64,000 bases of DNA from Burkholderiales bacterium (GCA_003963075.1 RXJV01000028.1:47727-111726), one strand, 5' to 3'; shown: positions 52,338-62,634, counted from the stretch's first letter. The notes: a model not told the origin generated them from the letters alone. Numbers and translations: made by a program.

Positions 52338-53588
52338 ATGACGACGACCAAGCCTCTGCCCGGCGCCCTGACGCCCGCCCGACTTCAAGGCCTAGCTGCC
52401 GAACATGGCACCCCGCTGTGGGTGTACGACGCCGCGACCATCCGCGAACGCGCCGCTTCGCTGAAGCGCTTCGACGTGGTCAGGTTCGCGCAGAAGGCCT
52501 GCTCGAACATTCATATCCTGCGGCTGCTGCGCGAGGCCGGCGTGAAGGTGGACGCGGTGTCGCGCGGCGAAATCCTGCGCGCCCTCGCGGCCGGCTACAG
52601 CGGAGGTGCCGACGACATCGTGTTCACGGCCGACCTGCTGGACCGAGCGACGCTGGCGACGGTGATGGAGCACCGCATCCCGGTCAATGCCGGCTCCATC
52701 GACATGCTCGAACAGCTCGGCGCCGCGTCAGCGGGCCACGCGGTCTGGTTGCGCATCAACCCCGGGTTCGGCCACGGCCACAGCCAGAAGACCAACACCG
52801 GCGGCGAGCACAGCAAACATGGCATCTGGCACGGCGATCTGGAAGCGGCCCTGGCCGTCGTGCGGGCCCACGGTTTGCGACTCGTCGGGCTGCACATGCA
52901 CATCGGATCGGGTGTCGACTATGACCACCTGGCGCAGGTCGGGCAGGCCATGGTCGAGCTGGTTCGGTGGGTGGCCGCTGCCAGCCATGACCTGCACGCG
53001 ATCTCGGCCGGCGGCGGGCTGTCGATTCCCTACCGCGACGCCGAGGCCCGGGTCGATGTCGACCACTACTTCGACCTGTGGCAAGCCGCACGGCGCGAGG
53101 CCGAGGCACTGGTGGGTCATGCGTTGAAACTTGAGTTGGAACCCGGTCGCTACCTCGTCGCCGAAAGCGCGGTGCTGCTGGCCGAGGTGAGGGCGGTGAA
53201 GAGCGCTGGCACGAATCGCTTCGTGCTGGTGGACGCCGGCTTCAACGAGCTGATGCGGCCGGCCATGTACGGTGCATTTCATGCGATGAGCCTGGTCAGC
53301 GCAGGGGCGGTGGCGGGCGCCACGCAGCCTACGGTCGTTGCCGGCCCGCTGTGCGAGTCCGGCGACGTGTTCACCCAAGGTCCAGGCGGTGAGGTGCTGA
53401 CCCGCGACCTGCCGCCCGCGGCGGTTGGCGACCTGCTCGTCATCCATGACGTCGGTGCCTACGGTGCGTCGATGTCCAGCAACTACAACAGCCGGCCGCT
53501 GGCGGCCGAGGTGCTGGTCGACGGTGACGCCACACGGTTGATCCGCCGCCGACAGACCGTCGAGGAACTGTTGGCACTCGAGAACTGA
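52338..53588 (+). CDS. lysA: Diaminopimelate decarboxylase
   Basis: A 416-residue PLP-dependent enzyme making L-lysine. The Schiff-base lysine is Lys53 (RFAQKACSNIHIL), followed by VDAVSRGEILRAL, the GLHMHIGSGV helix, SAGGGLSIPYRD, the LELEPGRYLVAESAVL site and the CESGDVFTQG dimer motif (the cysteine of the active site). It is the E. coli-like short LysA rather than the pneumococcal type. An in-frame start at 52338 is used; the ORF extends upstream into the lysR promoter. Confidence 0.95.
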   Translation: MTTTKPLPGALTPARLQGLAAEHGTPLWVYDAATIRERAASLKRFDVVRFAQKACSNIHILRLLREAGVKVDAVSRGEILRALAAGYSGGADDIVFTADLLDRATLATVMEHRIPVNAGSIDMLEQLGAASAGHAVWLRINPGFGHGHSQKTNTGGEHSKHGIWHGDLEAALAVVRAHGLRLVGLHMHIGSGVDYDHLAQVGQAMVELVRWVAAASHDLHAISAGGGLSIPYRDAEARVDVDHYFDLWQAARREAEALVGHALKLELEPGRYLVAESAVLLAEVRAVKSAGTNRFVLVDAGFNELMRPAMYGAFHAMSLVSAGAVAGATQPTVVAGPLCESGDVFTQGPGGEVLTRDLPPAAVGDLLVIHDVGAYGASMSSNYNSRPLAAEVLVDGDATRLIRRRQTVEELLALEN

Positions 53589-53644
53589 CGACCTGCTGTC
53601 ACTCCTGACGGCGAGAGGCGTGATTTGCGCGGATCATCGGGCCC

Positions 53645-54775
53645 ATGAAACTGGTCCCGATTCAGCAGGTGGCTGCTCATATCAAATCAGGCGCGGCGCT
53701 GCCGTTCGGCGTGCGTGATGCCGACGGCCAACTGCTGTTGGCCAAGGGCCAGATGGTGCCGAACGACCCGACGCGCGAGGCCCTGCTCCAACGTGGCGTC
53801 TTCGTCGATCTGGACGAGTTGCGCGATGCCTCGGGGCGCGGCGGCGACGGTGGCACCGGTGGCGAGGACTTCTTCGCCCGCTGGGAGGCGCTGCAGACGC
53901 GGCTGTCCACGCTGCTGCGAGCCCCGGAGGAGCCGCTCTTCCTGCCGCGCGTGAAGGAGGCTGCCGCGCAACTGATCGGCTGGGCCGAGCGCTTCACCGA
54001 CCAGACGCTGTTTGTCGTCGTGCAGCACGACCACAGCCGCCACGAGAGCTACGGCCTGGCACATCTGCAGCACGCGGCGGCGGTCGCTGCCGTGCTCGCG
54101 CGCCGCCTGGCCTGGGCGCCTGAGCGCCAGCGCAGCCTGGTCGGCGCGGCGCTGACGATGAACCTCTCCATCATCGACCTGCAGGGTCGCCTGGCGTCGC
54201 GGGGCGGCAAGCTGCTGCCGCCGCAGCGTGCGGCCATCAACCGCCACCCGGATGAGGCCGTGGCCTGGCTGCGCAACGCCGGCCTCGCTGATACCGAATG
54301 GCTGACTGCCGTGGCCCAGCATCACGAGCAACCCGGTGGCGGAGGCTATCCGCAGGGTCTGGCCGAGCCCAGCGAAACGGCCCAGTTGCTGCGGCTGGCC
54401 GATATCTTCCTCGCCAAGCTGGCGAGTCGTGGTGGCCGCCAGGGCATGCCGGCGCCTCAGGCCGCCAAGGCGCTCTACACCGGCACCGCAGGCCATCCCT
54501 TCGCGGCCTTGCTGGTCAAGGAGTTCGGCGTCTACCCGCCGGGTACCCTGGTCAAGCTGGCGAGTGGCGAGACGGCGGTGGCAGTGCGGCGGGGCGCCTC
54601 GGGCCACACGCCGATGGTCAGCGCGGTCATGAACCGCCATGGCGACCCGCTCGGTGCGCCGGTCCGCCGTGACACCGCCCACGCCGACTACGCGATCACT
54701 GGCCTCGTCAGTTCGCAGTCGCTGCGCGTCAAGCTCAGCCCGCACCAGCTCTACGACCGCCGTTACGAGGCCTGA
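53645..54775 (+). CDS. Degenerate HD-GYP-domain protein
   Basis: A 376-residue cytoplasmic protein. The HD-GYP fold is recognisable in INRHPDEAVAWLRNAGL ... AVAQHHEQPGGGGYPQGL ... LLRLADIFLAKLASR, but the catalytic HD pair is replaced (LVGAALTMNLSIID where GALLHDIGK is expected) and the Asp of DGxGYP is Gly. It may therefore bind c-di-GMP or a partner without hydrolysing it. The N-terminus (about 1-60, VPIQQVAAHIKSGAALPFGVRDADGQLLLAKGQMV) and C-terminus (about 310-376, a PilZ-like or SH3-like beta region) are conserved in such proteins. Confidence 0.75.
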   Translation: MKLVPIQQVAAHIKSGAALPFGVRDADGQLLLAKGQMVPNDPTREALLQRGVFVDLDELRDASGRGGDGGTGGEDFFARWEALQTRLSTLLRAPEEPLFLPRVKEAAAQLIGWAERFTDQTLFVVVQHDHSRHESYGLAHLQHAAAVAAVLARRLAWAPERQRSLVGAALTMNLSIIDLQGRLASRGGKLLPPQRAAINRHPDEAVAWLRNAGLADTEWLTAVAQHHEQPGGGGYPQGLAEPSETAQLLRLADIFLAKLASRGGRQGMPAPQAAKALYTGTAGHPFAALLVKEFGVYPPGTLVKLASGETAVAVRRGASGHTPMVSAVMNRHGDPLGAPVRRDTAHADYAITGLVSSQSLRVKLSPHQLYDRRYEA

Positions 54776-54796
54776 TGGCTGGCAGTCAGCTGGTTG

Positions 54797-54861
54797 ATAG
54801 GGTGCCTCAATGAGCGCGATTTGATTAACTTTTTCAACTGAAACGCTGTCTTTTATATAGT
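54797..54861 (+). promoter_or_regulatory. Candidate OxyR-type promoter of ahpC
   Basis: A -10 box TATATA (54854-54859) or TATAGT (54856-54861) has no good -35. Upstream the spaced segments ATAG (54797), CAAT (54808), ATTT (54819) and TTTT (54830), each separated by 7 bases, match 11 of 16 fixed OxyR positions. OxyR sites usually replace the -35 box. The agreement is partial, so this is only a candidate. Confidence 0.35.
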
Positions 54862-54901
54862 TCCGGCTATTCCATCAACCCGCCCCTACCGGAGCTTTCG
54901 A

Positions 54902-55465
54902 ATGTCCCTGATCAACACCCAAGTCCAGCCCTTCAAGACCCAGGCCTTCCACAACGGCAAGTTCATCGACGTGTCCGACGAGTCCCTGAAGGGCAAGTGG
55001 TCGGTCCTGATCTTCATGCCGGCCGCCTTCACCTTCAACTGCCCGACCGAAGTCGAGGACGCCGCGGACAACTACGCCGAGTTCCAGAAGCTGGGCGCCG
55101 AGGTCTACATCATCACGACCGACACCCACTTCTCGCACAAGGTCTGGCACGAGACGTCGCCGGCCGTCGGCAAGGCCAAGTTCCCGCTGGTGGGCGACCC
55201 GACGCACACGCTGACCAACGCCTTCGGCGTGCACATCCCCGAAGAAGGCCTGGCGCTGCGTGGCACCTTCGTGATCAACCCGGACGGCGTCATCAAGACC
55301 GCCGAGATCCACTCCAACGAGATCGCCCGTGACGTGTCGGAAACCCTGCGCAAGCTCAAGGCCGCGCAGTACACCGCCGCCAACCCCGGCCAGGTCTGCC
55401 CGGCCAAGTGGAAGGAGGGCGCCAAGACCATCGCCCCGAGCCTGGACCTCGTCGGCAAGATCTAA
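54902..55465 (+). CDS. ahpC: Alkyl hydroperoxide reductase peroxiredoxin subunit
   Basis: A 187-residue typical 2-Cys peroxiredoxin (AhpC/Prx1 group). The peroxidatic cysteine is Cys47 (FTFNCPTEVED) and the resolving cysteine is Cys166 (GQVCPAKWKEG). The length equals that of E. coli AhpC. It reduces organic peroxides and H2O2, and is recycled by AhpF, which follows after 141 bases containing two hairpins. Confidence 0.97.
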   Translation: MSLINTQVQPFKTQAFHNGKFIDVSDESLKGKWSVLIFMPAAFTFNCPTEVEDAADNYAEFQKLGAEVYIITTDTHFSHKVWHETSPAVGKAKFPLVGDPTHTLTNAFGVHIPEEGLALRGTFVINPDGVIKTAEIHSNEIARDVSETLRKLKAAQYTAANPGQVCPAKWKEGAKTIAPSLDLVGKI

Positions 55466-55483
55466 GGTCGCCATGCGCCACAC

Positions 55484-55505
55484 AAGGAGCCCGGGAGGGC
55501 TCCTT
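55484..55505 (+). terminator. First ahpC-ahpF intergenic hairpin
   Basis: AAGGAGCCC (55484-55492) and GGGCTCCTT (55497-55505) form a perfect 9-pair stem with a 4-base loop (GGGA). It begins 19 bases after the ahpC stop. No T-run follows, so it may be a partial terminator, an RNase-protecting 3' end, or a processing site that sets a high AhpC:AhpF ratio. Confidence 0.55.
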
Positions 55506-55529
55506 CCCACCGCAGAGCCTCACCGGTTC

Positions 55530-55566
55530 TGCTGAAAGCGCCTCCGTCATGGGGGCCCTTTCAGCA
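55530..55566 (+). repeat. Second ahpC-ahpF intergenic inverted repeat
   Basis: TGCTGAAAG (55530-55538) and CTTTCAGCA (55558-55566) are perfect 9-base arms separated by 19 bases. The loop contains further G- and C-runs (GGGGGCCC). It is 40 bases before the ahpF start. It could act as an attenuator, stem-loop or protein site; no function can be assigned from sequence alone. Confidence 0.5.
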
Positions 55567-55606
55567 GTGGCCGCAGTTCGCCACGCCTCACTGAAAGGAC
55601 CTCACC

Positions 55607-57160
55607 ATGTTGGACGCCGCACTCAAGACCCAGCTCCAGGGCTACCTGGACCACGTCAAGCTCCCCTTCGAGATCATCGCGTCGCTGGACAACTCCGCCA
55701 GCAGCGCCGAGATGCGCGAGCTGCTGGACGAGATCGCCAGCATGAACGACAAGATCACGCTGCGCACGGATGGCGTCGACACGCGCACGCCGTCCTTCCT
55801 GCTGCGCCGCACGGGCAGCGAGCAAAGCCTGCGCTTCGCCGCGATCCCGATGGGCCATGAGTTCACCTCGCTCGTGCTCGCGCTCCTGTGGACCGGCGGC
55901 CATCCTCCCAAGGTCGAGCCGGCCCAGATCGACGCGGTGAAGGCGCTGGATGCGGATCTCGACTTCGAGATCTACATGAGCCTGACCTGCCACAACTGCC
56001 CGGACGTGGTGCAGGCGCTGTCGCTGATGTCCATCGTCAACCCGCGCATCCGCACCACGGTCATCGACGGCGGCCTGTTTCAGTCGGAGGTGGAAGGCCG
56101 CGGCATCATGGCCGTGCCGGCCGTGTGGCTGAACGGCCAGCCGTTCGCTTCCGGTCGCATGTCGCTCGAAGAGATCGTGGCCAAGCTCGACACCAATGCC
56201 TCAGCCCGCGACGCGAAGAAGCTGGATGCCGAAGCGCCCTACGACATGCTCATCATCGGCGGCGGCCCCGCCGGCGCTGCTGCCGCCGTGTACGCGGCCC
56301 GCAAGGGCATCCGTACCGGCGTGGCGGCCGAGCGCTTCGGCGGCCAGGTGAACGACACCCTGGGCATCGAGAACTACATCTCGGTGTCCATGACCGACGG
56401 CCCCAAGTTCGCTGCCGCACTGGAAGGTCATGTCAAGGACTACCAGGTCGACATCCACAACCTGCAGCGCGCCGAGAAACTCATCCCCGCAGCCGAGCCG
56501 GGCGGCCTGATCCAGGTGAAGCTTGCCAACGGCGCGACGCTCAAGGGCAAGACCGTCATCCTGTCCACCGGCGCGCGCTGGCGCAATGTCGGCGTGCCCG
56601 GCGAGGCCGAGTACAAGAACAAGGGCGTGGCCTACTGCCCGCACTGCGACGGCCCGCTGTTCAAGGGCAAGCCGGTGGCGGTGATCGGCGGCGGCAACTC
56701 GGGCGTCGAGGCCGCGATCGATCTGGCCGGCATCGTCAAGCATGTCACGTTGCTGGAGTTCGGTGCCGAGCTGCGCGCCGATGCGGTGCTGGTGAAAAAG
56801 CTCGAAAGCCTGCCCAACGTCACCATCATCAAGAACGCGCAAACCACCGAGTTCACCGGCACCGGCGGCAAGCTCGACGGCCTGAACTACACCGACCGCG
56901 TCTCAGGCGAGGCCAGGCGCGTGGAGGTGGAAGGCTGCTTCGTGCAGATCGGCCTGGTGCCGAACACCGAATGGCTGCGTGGCACCGTTGAGCTGAGCAA
57001 GCATGGCGAGATCATCGTGGACGCCAAGGGCGCCACCTCGGTGCCGGGCGTGTTCGCCGCCGGCGATGCGACGACCGTGCCGTTCAAGCAGATCGTCATT
57101 GCGGCTGGCGACGGTGCAAAGGCCGCCCTCGGTGCCTTCGACCATCTGATGCGCCACTGA
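55607..57160 (+). CDS. ahpF: Alkyl hydroperoxide reductase flavoprotein subunit
   Basis: A 517-residue flavoprotein that passes electrons from NADH to AhpC. The N-terminal double-thioredoxin part carries [15 protein letters not shown] (CxxC); the FAD domain starts [21 protein letters not shown]; the NADH site is [19 protein letters not shown]; the second redox CPHCDGP lies between. AAAGGA precedes ATG 55607. It is convergent with rarD. Confidence 0.97.
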   Translation: MLDAALKTQLQGYLDHVKLPFEIIASLDNSASSAEMRELLDEIASMNDKITLRTDGVDTRTPSFLLRRTGSEQSLRFAAIPMGHEFTSLVLALLWTGGHPPKVEPAQIDAVKALDADLDFEIYMSLTCHNCPDVVQALSLMSIVNPRIRTTVIDGGLFQSEVEGRGIMAVPAVWLNGQPFASGRMSLEEIVAKLDTNASARDAKKLDAEAPYDMLIIGGGPAGAAAAVYAARKGIRTGVAAERFGGQVNDTLGIENYISVSMTDGPKFAAALEGHVKDYQVDIHNLQRAEKLIPAAEPGGLIQVKLANGATLKGKTVILSTGARWRNVGVPGEAEYKNKGVAYCPHCDGPLFKGKPVAVIGGGNSGVEAAIDLAGIVKHVTLLEFGAELRADAVLVKKLESLPNVTIIKNAQTTEFTGTGGKLDGLNYTDRVSGEARRVEVEGCFVQIGLVPNTEWLRGTVELSKHGEIIVDAKGATSVPGVFAAGDATTVPFKQIVIAAGDGAKAALGAFDHLMRH

Positions 57161-57181
57161 AGCGCAGCGCCCTGCGGCTGC

Positions 57182-58048
57182 TCAGACCCTGGCCACCCGG
57201 CGGGCCTGCCACAGGCCCTCGGCGCTGTAGACCAGCAAGGCACCCCAAATGCAGGCGAAGGCCACCAGGCGCGTGCCGTCCATCGGCTCCTTGAACAGGA
57301 ACACGCCGAGCAGGAATTGCAGCGACGGCGACAGGTACTGGATCAGCCCTAGCGTCGCCAGCGGGATGCGACGCGCGCCCGCTGCGAACAGCAGCAGGGT
57401 GCCTGCCGTGACCGGGCCGGTGCCGATCAGCCAGGCCCAATCGATGGCGGTCTGGCCGGCCATGCTGCCGTCCTGGCTCCACCACAGCAGCCCGCCCGCC
57501 GCCAGCGGCGCGAGGATCAGCGTCTCCAGCGTCAGCCCTTCCAGCGCCCCCAAGGCCGCAGTCTTGCGCATCAGGCCGTAAACGCCGAAGCTCAGTGCCA
57601 GCACCAGGGCGACCCAGGGCAAGCGACCCGCCGCGACCGTCAGCCACAGCACGCCGACGGCCGCCATCGCGACCGCGGCCCACTGCACCGGCCGTGGGCG
57701 CTCGTGCAGCACCAGAAAGCCCAGCGCGACATTGACCAGCGGATTGATGAAGTAACCGAGGCTGGCGTCCAGCACATGCCCGTTCCCGACGGCCCAGACA
57801 TAGGCCAGCCAGTTCACGGCGATCAGCAGGGCCGACACCGCAAAGCGGCGCCAGGTCGCCGCCGTCACGCCGCGCAGCCAGGCCAGGCGGCGCATGGCCA
57901 GCAGCAGGAGCGTCACGAAGACCAGCGACCAGAGCGTGCGGTGGGCAACGACCTGCAGCGCCGGAATCGCCGCCAGCTGCCGGAAGTAGAGCGGGAACAG
58001 CCCCCAACTCAGATAGGCACCGACCGCATAGAGGACTCCGGCATTCAT
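57182..58048 (-). CDS. rarD: RarD-type EamA transporter
   Basis: A 288-residue, ten-helix EamA protein. It begins MNAGVLYAVGAYLSWGLFPLYFRQL, the strongly conserved start of the RarD family, then VAHRTLWSLVFV, LIAVNWLAYVWAVGNGHVLDASLGYFINPLVNVALG, and a C-terminal half with GLIQYLSPSLQFLLGVFLFKEP. RarD is loosely linked to chloramphenicol sensitivity. It is convergent with ahpF. Confidence 0.92.
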   Translation of the reverse strand: MNAGVLYAVGAYLSWGLFPLYFRQLAAIPALQVVAHRTLWSLVFVTLLLLAMRRLAWLRGVTAATWRRFAVSALLIAVNWLAYVWAVGNGHVLDASLGYFINPLVNVALGFLVLHERPRPVQWAAVAMAAVGVLWLTVAAGRLPWVALVLALSFGVYGLMRKTAALGALEGLTLETLILAPLAAGGLLWWSQDGSMAGQTAIDWAWLIGTGPVTAGTLLLFAAGARRIPLATLGLIQYLSPSLQFLLGVFLFKEPMDGTRLVAFACIWGALLVYSAEGLWQARRVARV

Positions 58049-58272
58049 CGGCCGCATTCTCGCTGTCATGCTGCGCGTGCGGATCAACGCGTTCTCGTTG
58101 CTTGATCGCAAGCTGCAGAGCCTCGTGCCGGTGCACCGCACCCCGCCTGATGAATTCCAGGTTGGTACGCAAATTCACTGCTTCTGCATAAGCAAGGCCT
58201 GCAGACAGGCGCGGAGGGTGTTCGATCCACGCTGAAGCCCATCGCTGAGGCTATCCTGAGCAAGCCCCGCAG

Positions 58273-59037
58273 ATGAAGGCCCGCATGTCAAGACGATTGC
58301 TGATCGCGTTGCTCCTGTCAGCGCCATTACTGGCGCCGGGGCTGTGCGTGAGGCCGCTGCGGGTGCCATTCGAAGATTGGCGGCCTTACTCTTTCATTGA
58401 CACGAACGGGCGCCACACCGGCCTGGAGACCGAGTTGCTGGCGGCCGTGGCGGGTGAGGCCGGCTGCTCGGTGACCTATCTGCGCGATGTACCGCGCAAC
58501 CGTCGGCTGCGCATGCTGGCGGCGGGCGAACTGGACCTGCTGGTGGCTGCGACGCCGGTGCCAGGCCCGGAGGCTTGGTACACGCGGCCATATCGCGAGG
58601 AGGTGTATTCGGCGTTTATGCGTCCCGAGGCAGCGCGGCCAGAGGCGCGTTCCTTGGAGGCGTTGCTGTCAGCCAAGCTGCGCCTGCTGACCCATCGTGG
58701 GCCACTCGTCGATCCCATCATCAGAGAATTCAACGCACGCGGCCAGCTGACTTGGTTCGAGGATTACGCCAAGGGCGTGCAACTGATGCAGCTTGGGCGT
58801 GGTGATGTGCTGCTCGGTGACAGCCTGGCCATCCGCCATGCCGCGCATGCGGCCGATTTGAAGCTGGTGGAATTGCCCTCGCTGGTTTCGCGTTCCGGCG
58901 TCACCTACAAGCTGAGTCGCAAGTCACTGACGGAAGGCGACCTCCAAGCGTTCAACCAGGCGATCCAGCGCTTGGAGGCAAGTGGGGAACTGCAGCGCAT
59001 CCGCAACCGTTGGCTGCCTGCCGTGGGCCTGCGATGA
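58273..59037 (+). CDS. Periplasmic solute-binding protein (family 3)
   Basis: A 254-residue protein with a signal peptide (SRRLLIALLLSAPLLAPGLC). The mature protein has the PBP2 fold: LRVPFEDWRPYSFIDTNGRHTGLETELLAAVAGEAG, RMLAAGELDLLVAATPV and LSRKSLTEGDLQAFNQAIQRLEASGELQRIRNRWL. No ABC permease or ATPase is adjacent, so it may be an orphan receptor or signalling protein. It is divergent from rarD (224 bases), and near the tRNA-Pro terminator. Confidence 0.85.
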   Translation: MKARMSRRLLIALLLSAPLLAPGLCVRPLRVPFEDWRPYSFIDTNGRHTGLETELLAAVAGEAGCSVTYLRDVPRNRRLRMLAAGELDLLVAATPVPGPEAWYTRPYREEVYSAFMRPEAARPEARSLEALLSAKLRLLTHRGPLVDPIIREFNARGQLTWFEDYAKGVQLMQLGRGDVLLGDSLAIRHAAHAADLKLVELPSLVSRSGVTYKLSRKSLTEGDLQAFNQAIQRLEASGELQRIRNRWLPAVGLR

Positions 59038-59060
59038 ATTCGCTGCCCGGTGCGCCCAAC

Positions 59061-59096
59061 GAAAAACGGGCTAGCGGCCTGAGCAGCTAACCCGTT
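59061..59096 (-). terminator. Rho-independent terminator of tRNA-Pro
   Basis: On the minus strand AACGGGTTAGC (complement of 59086-59096) pairs with GCTAGCCCGTT (complement of 59065-59075), with one mismatch, followed by TTTTTC. It lies just after the tRNA-Pro gene in its direction of transcription (18 bases past the CCA). On the plus strand it could also end the solute-binding-protein transcript, though no T-run follows there. Confidence 0.8.
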
Positions 59097-59113
59097 GATC
59101 TACTTCAATAAAA

Positions 59114-59191
<78 letters not shown>

Positions 59192-59243
59192 CTGAGCCTG
59201 ACAGTATACCGCAGAAATCCGGCGTCGCGCCGCAGCTGCCGAC

Positions 59244-59771
59244 TCAGAGCAGGCTGGCCCGGATGGCGATCAGCTCGGCGCGCACTTCGTCGAGAGAGCT
59301 GATATTCCCAGCGGCGGGGACGGGCACGGTGGTCGATGCCTCGGCCGCTTTCAGAGCTTGCGTGTGAGGCGCAGAAAGCCGTGAACGAATGTCGGCCCGA
59401 ACGATCTCGCCGGGCAGTTCGAGCTCGTCATCGTCGTCCAGCAGGCCGTCCTCAGCCGCCTCTTGCGCCTGCGCGGCCTCGGCTTCATCCCGGAAGGTTT
59501 GCACCATGCCTGGTGCGAGGCCTTCGCTGAGTTGGTTCCGCGCGCCGCTGATCGTGAAGCCCTGGTCGTACAGCAAATCGCGAATCCGACGGACCAGCAA
59601 CACCTCGTGATGCTGGTAGTAGCGGCGGTTGCCGCGCCGCTTCATGGGCTTGAGCTGCGTGAATTCTTGTTCCCAGTAGCGCAGCACATAGGGCTTCACG
59701 CCGCAAAGCTCACTGACCTCACCGATGGTGAAGTAGCGTTTGGCGGGGATGGCGGGAAGCGCCTTTTCCAT
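59244..59771 (-). CDS. MerR-family transcriptional regulator downstream of ihfA
   Basis: A 175-residue protein with an N-terminal MerR HTH ([73 protein letters not shown]). The C-terminal part is acidic and probably disordered ([15 protein letters not shown]) with a closing helix. It has no metal-binding cysteines of the MerR type. The order pheT-ihfA-merR is widely conserved in beta- and gamma-proteobacteria (MlrA/Merr-like). Target unknown. Confidence 0.9.
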   Translation of the reverse strand: MEKALPAIPAKRYFTIGEVSELCGVKPYVLRYWEQEFTQLKPMKRRGNRRYYQHHEVLLVRRIRDLLYDQGFTISGARNQLSEGLAPGMVQTFRDEAEAAQAQEAAEDGLLDDDDELELPGEIVRADIRSRLSAPHTQALKAAEASTTVPVPAAGNISSLDEVRAELIAIRASLL

Positions 59772-59806
59772 TGCAAATCAACAAGTTCGCGAGGGGAGGG
59801 GAGACT

Positions 59807-60175
59807 CTACTCGAAGTCTTCGGCTGCTGGCGCATCACCTTGCACCTGCCCCTTCAGTTTGTGGCTTGCGTGAAAAGTCACAACGTTTCGGGCCTTGATC
59901 GGGATGGACTCGCCCGTGCGCGGGTTGCGCCCGGGGCGCGGCGCCTTGCGGCGGATGTTGAAATTGCCGAAGCCCGACAACTTCACGTCCTGACCCTTGA
60001 CGAGACTGTCATGCAGGATGTCGAAAAAAGCCTCGACCATGTCCTTGGACTCACGCTTGTTCAGCCCGAGCTTGTCGAACAGCAGTTCGGCGAGTTCGGC
60101 CTTGGTCAGCGTGGGCGTCTCGAGGCTGCCGATGACCACGGCCGTGGCGTCCTTCTTGGTGTCGTTGGCGTCCAT
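59807..60175 (-). CDS. ihfA: Integration host factor subunit alpha
   Basis: A 122-residue histone-like protein: [86 protein letters not shown]. The RNPRTGE beta-arm with the intercalating proline is present. N- and C-terminal extensions are longer than in E. coli IhfA (99 residues). It forms a DNA-bending heterodimer with IhfB. It follows pheT by 11 bases. Confidence 0.95.
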   Translation of the reverse strand: MDANDTKKDATAVVIGSLETPTLTKAELAELLFDKLGLNKRESKDMVEAFFDILHDSLVKGQDVKLSGFGNFNIRRKAPRPGRNPRTGESIPIKARNVVTFHASHKLKGQVQGDAPAAEDFE

Positions 60176-60186
60176 GGGTCCTCCGT

Positions 60187-62616
60187 TCAGCCGCGCAGGC
60201 GGGCTCCCAGTTGCTGAGCCGTCGCCGTGACGATGGCCGTGACCACGGCCTCGATCCGTTCATCGGTCAGCGTGGCCTCGTCGTCCAGCAGTTCCAGGCG
60301 CACCGCCAGGCTGCGTTCATCGGCCTGCAGGTCGGTGCTGGCGCCGGCTGCGGGCTTGAAGACGTCGAAAAGGCGGGCCGAGCGCAACAGCGCGCCGCCC
60401 GCTGCGGTGATGGCGGCCATCAGCGCGTCATGGCTGACACCGTCCTTGACGACCAGGGCAAGGTCGCGCTGCACGGCCTGCTGGCGTGGCAGCGGCTGGC
60501 CGTGGGGCAGGGTGCGGGTCAGTGCGGCGTCGAGGTCCAGTTCGAAGATGACCGGGGCGCTGCCATTGATCTCGTAGCCTTGGCGCCAGCGCGGATGCAG
60601 TTCGCCGACAAAGCCAATGGCCTGGCCGTTCAAGCTCACGCGGGCGCTGCGGCCGGGGTGCAACGCGGGATGCTCGGCCGCTTCGAAACTCAATCGCTGG
60701 GGCGCGAACAGGGCCTCCAGGTCGCCCTTCACGTCGAAGAAGTCGACGGCGCGGTCCTTCTGGCTCCACTGCGGCTGGTCGGCCGGACCCCAGGCCAGGC
60801 CGCCCAGGCGCAGTGGCTGGTCAATGCCGGCGACCGTCAGCGGACCATTGGGCACTGCGGCGGCGCGCTTGAAGACGCGGCCCAGCTCGAACACGCGCAC
60901 GCGGGTCGCGCGCCGGGCCTGGTTGTGGCGCAGCACCTGCACGAGGCTGCCGATCAGGCTGGTGCGCATCACCGACAGCGGCGCGGCGATCGGGTTCAGC
61001 AGCTGGATCGGGTCGCTGATGCCGGCCAGCTCGCGCTCCCAGCGCTCTTCAACGAAGCTGAAGTTGATGGTCTCGAAATAGTCCCGCGCAGCGACCGCGC
61101 GGCGCAGCGCGTGCTTGGCCTGGTGCGATTCCGAGCCGGTGCGTCCGACGATGGGCGCAAGCGGCGCGGTCGACGGCAGCGTCGGGTAGCCCAGCACGCG
61201 GATGACTTCCTCGATCAGGTCTTCCTCGATCTGCAGGTCGAAGCGCCAGCTCGGCGGGGTCACGGTGAGCACGCCGTCAGCGGCCGTGAACGGCAGGCCG
61301 AGGCGAGTGAAGACGCGCTCGCAGTCCGCCTGCGTGACCGGCATGCCGATGACCTTGGCGGCGCGGGCCACGCGCAGCGCCACCGGCTGGCGCACCGGCA
61401 GGTTGGGCGACTGATCGTCCATCGGGCCGACGCGGGTGTCGGGCGTGCCACAGATGTCGAGGATGAGCTGCGTGATGCGCTCGATGTGCTCGACGGTCTG
61501 CGCGGGGTCGACGCCGCGCTCGAAGCGGTGGCCGGCGTCGGTCGAGAAGTTGTAGCGGCGGCCGCGGCCCATGACGGCCTCGGGCCACCAGAAGGCGGCT
61601 TCGACGTAGACGTTCTGCGTGTCGTCGGACACGGCGGTGTGGTCGCCACCCATGATGCCGGCGAGGGACTCGACCTCGCGCGCATCGGCGATGACGCCAA
61701 CCTTCTCGTCGACGGTGATGGTGTTGCCGTTCAGCAGCTTGAGCTGCTCGCCGGCGCGGCCCCAGCGCACGACGAGTTCGCCGCTGATCTTGTCAAGGTC
61801 GAAGATGTGCGACGGGCGGCCGTACTCGAACATCACGTAGTTGGAGATGTCCACCAGCGCGGTGACCGAACGCTGGCCGCAGCGCTCCAGGCGCTGGACC
61901 ATCCAGGCGGGCGTTTGCGCCTTCGTGTCGATGCCCTGAATGACGCGGCCCGAGAAGCGGCCGCAGAGGTCGGTCGCCTCGATGCGGGCGGGCAGCGTGG
62001 CGTCGGTCGTGGGCTTGACGGCCGGGAACTCGGCCTTGAGCAGCGGCGCGCCGGTCAGCGCGGCGACCTCGCGGGCGATGCCGTAGACGCTCAGGCAATG
62101 GCCGAGGTTGGGCGTGAGCTTGAGCGTGAAGAGGGTGTCGTCCAGCGCCAGGTGTTGGCGGATGTCTTCACCGATGGCCGCGTCGGCTGTCAGCTCGAGC
62201 AGGCCGCCATGGTCTTCGCTCAGTTTGAGCTCGCGGGCCGAGCACAGCATGCCGAAGCTCTCGACGCCGCGCAGCTTGCCCACGCCGATCTTGAAGGCCT
62301 TGCCGTCTTCGCCGGGCGGCAGTTCGGCGCCGACGGTCGCCAGCGGCACCTTGATGCCAGCGCGGGCGTTGGGGGCGCCGCAGACGATCTGCAGGGGCTC
62401 AGCGCCACCCGCATTGACCTTGCACACGCGCAGCTTGTCGGCGTTGGGGTGTTGCGTGGCTTCGAGGATCTCGGCCACGACGATGCCATGGAAAGGCGGC
62501 GCGACCGGGCGCAGCTCTTCCACCTCCATGCCGGACATGGTCAGCAGCTCGGCCAGTTGGGTGGTGGACAGCGGCGGATTGCAGAACTCGCGCAGCCAGG
62601 ACTCGGGGAATTGCAT
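60187..62616 (-). CDS. pheT: Phenylalanyl-tRNA synthetase beta subunit
   Basis: An 809-residue beta chain of the alpha2-beta2 PheRS. Domains in order: tRNA-bind OB fold (about 40-150, [22 protein letters not shown]), B3/4 editing domain (about 210-380), B5 domain, the core with the [16 protein letters not shown] region, and the C-terminal FDX-ACB domain (about 715-809, [20 protein letters not shown]). It forms the enzyme with PheS. It follows pheS by 18 bases and precedes ihfA. Confidence 0.96.
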   Translation of the reverse strand: MQFPESWLREFCNPPLSTTQLAELLTMSGMEVEELRPVAPPFHGIVVAEILEATQHPNADKLRVCKVNAGGAEPLQIVCGAPNARAGIKVPLATVGAELPPGEDGKAFKIGVGKLRGVESFGMLCSARELKLSEDHGGLLELTADAAIGEDIRQHLALDDTLFTLKLTPNLGHCLSVYGIAREVAALTGAPLLKAEFPAVKPTTDATLPARIEATDLCGRFSGRVIQGIDTKAQTPAWMVQRLERCGQRSVTALVDISNYVMFEYGRPSHIFDLDKISGELVVRWGRAGEQLKLLNGNTITVDEKVGVIADAREVESLAGIMGGDHTAVSDDTQNVYVEAAFWWPEAVMGRGRRYNFSTDAGHRFERGVDPAQTVEHIERITQLILDICGTPDTRVGPMDDQSPNLPVRQPVALRVARAAKVIGMPVTQADCERVFTRLGLPFTAADGVLTVTPPSWRFDLQIEEDLIEEVIRVLGYPTLPSTAPLAPIVGRTGSESHQAKHALRRAVAARDYFETINFSFVEERWERELAGISDPIQLLNPIAAPLSVMRTSLIGSLVQVLRHNQARRATRVRVFELGRVFKRAAAVPNGPLTVAGIDQPLRLGGLAWGPADQPQWSQKDRAVDFFDVKGDLEALFAPQRLSFEAAEHPALHPGRSARVSLNGQAIGFVGELHPRWRQGYEINGSAPVIFELDLDAALTRTLPHGQPLPRQQAVQRDLALVVKDGVSHDALMAAITAAGGALLRSARLFDVFKPAAGASTDLQADERSLAVRLELLDDEATLTDERIEAVVTAIVTATAQQLGARLRG

Positions 62617-62634
62617 GGTCTTGTTCTTGTCGGA

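Noticed and set aside
54857..54870. ATAG-N6-CTAT as an OxyR half-site at the ahpC -10 region
   Set aside because: Spacing is 6, not 7, and the element overlaps the -10 box, where OxyR activation would be blocked.
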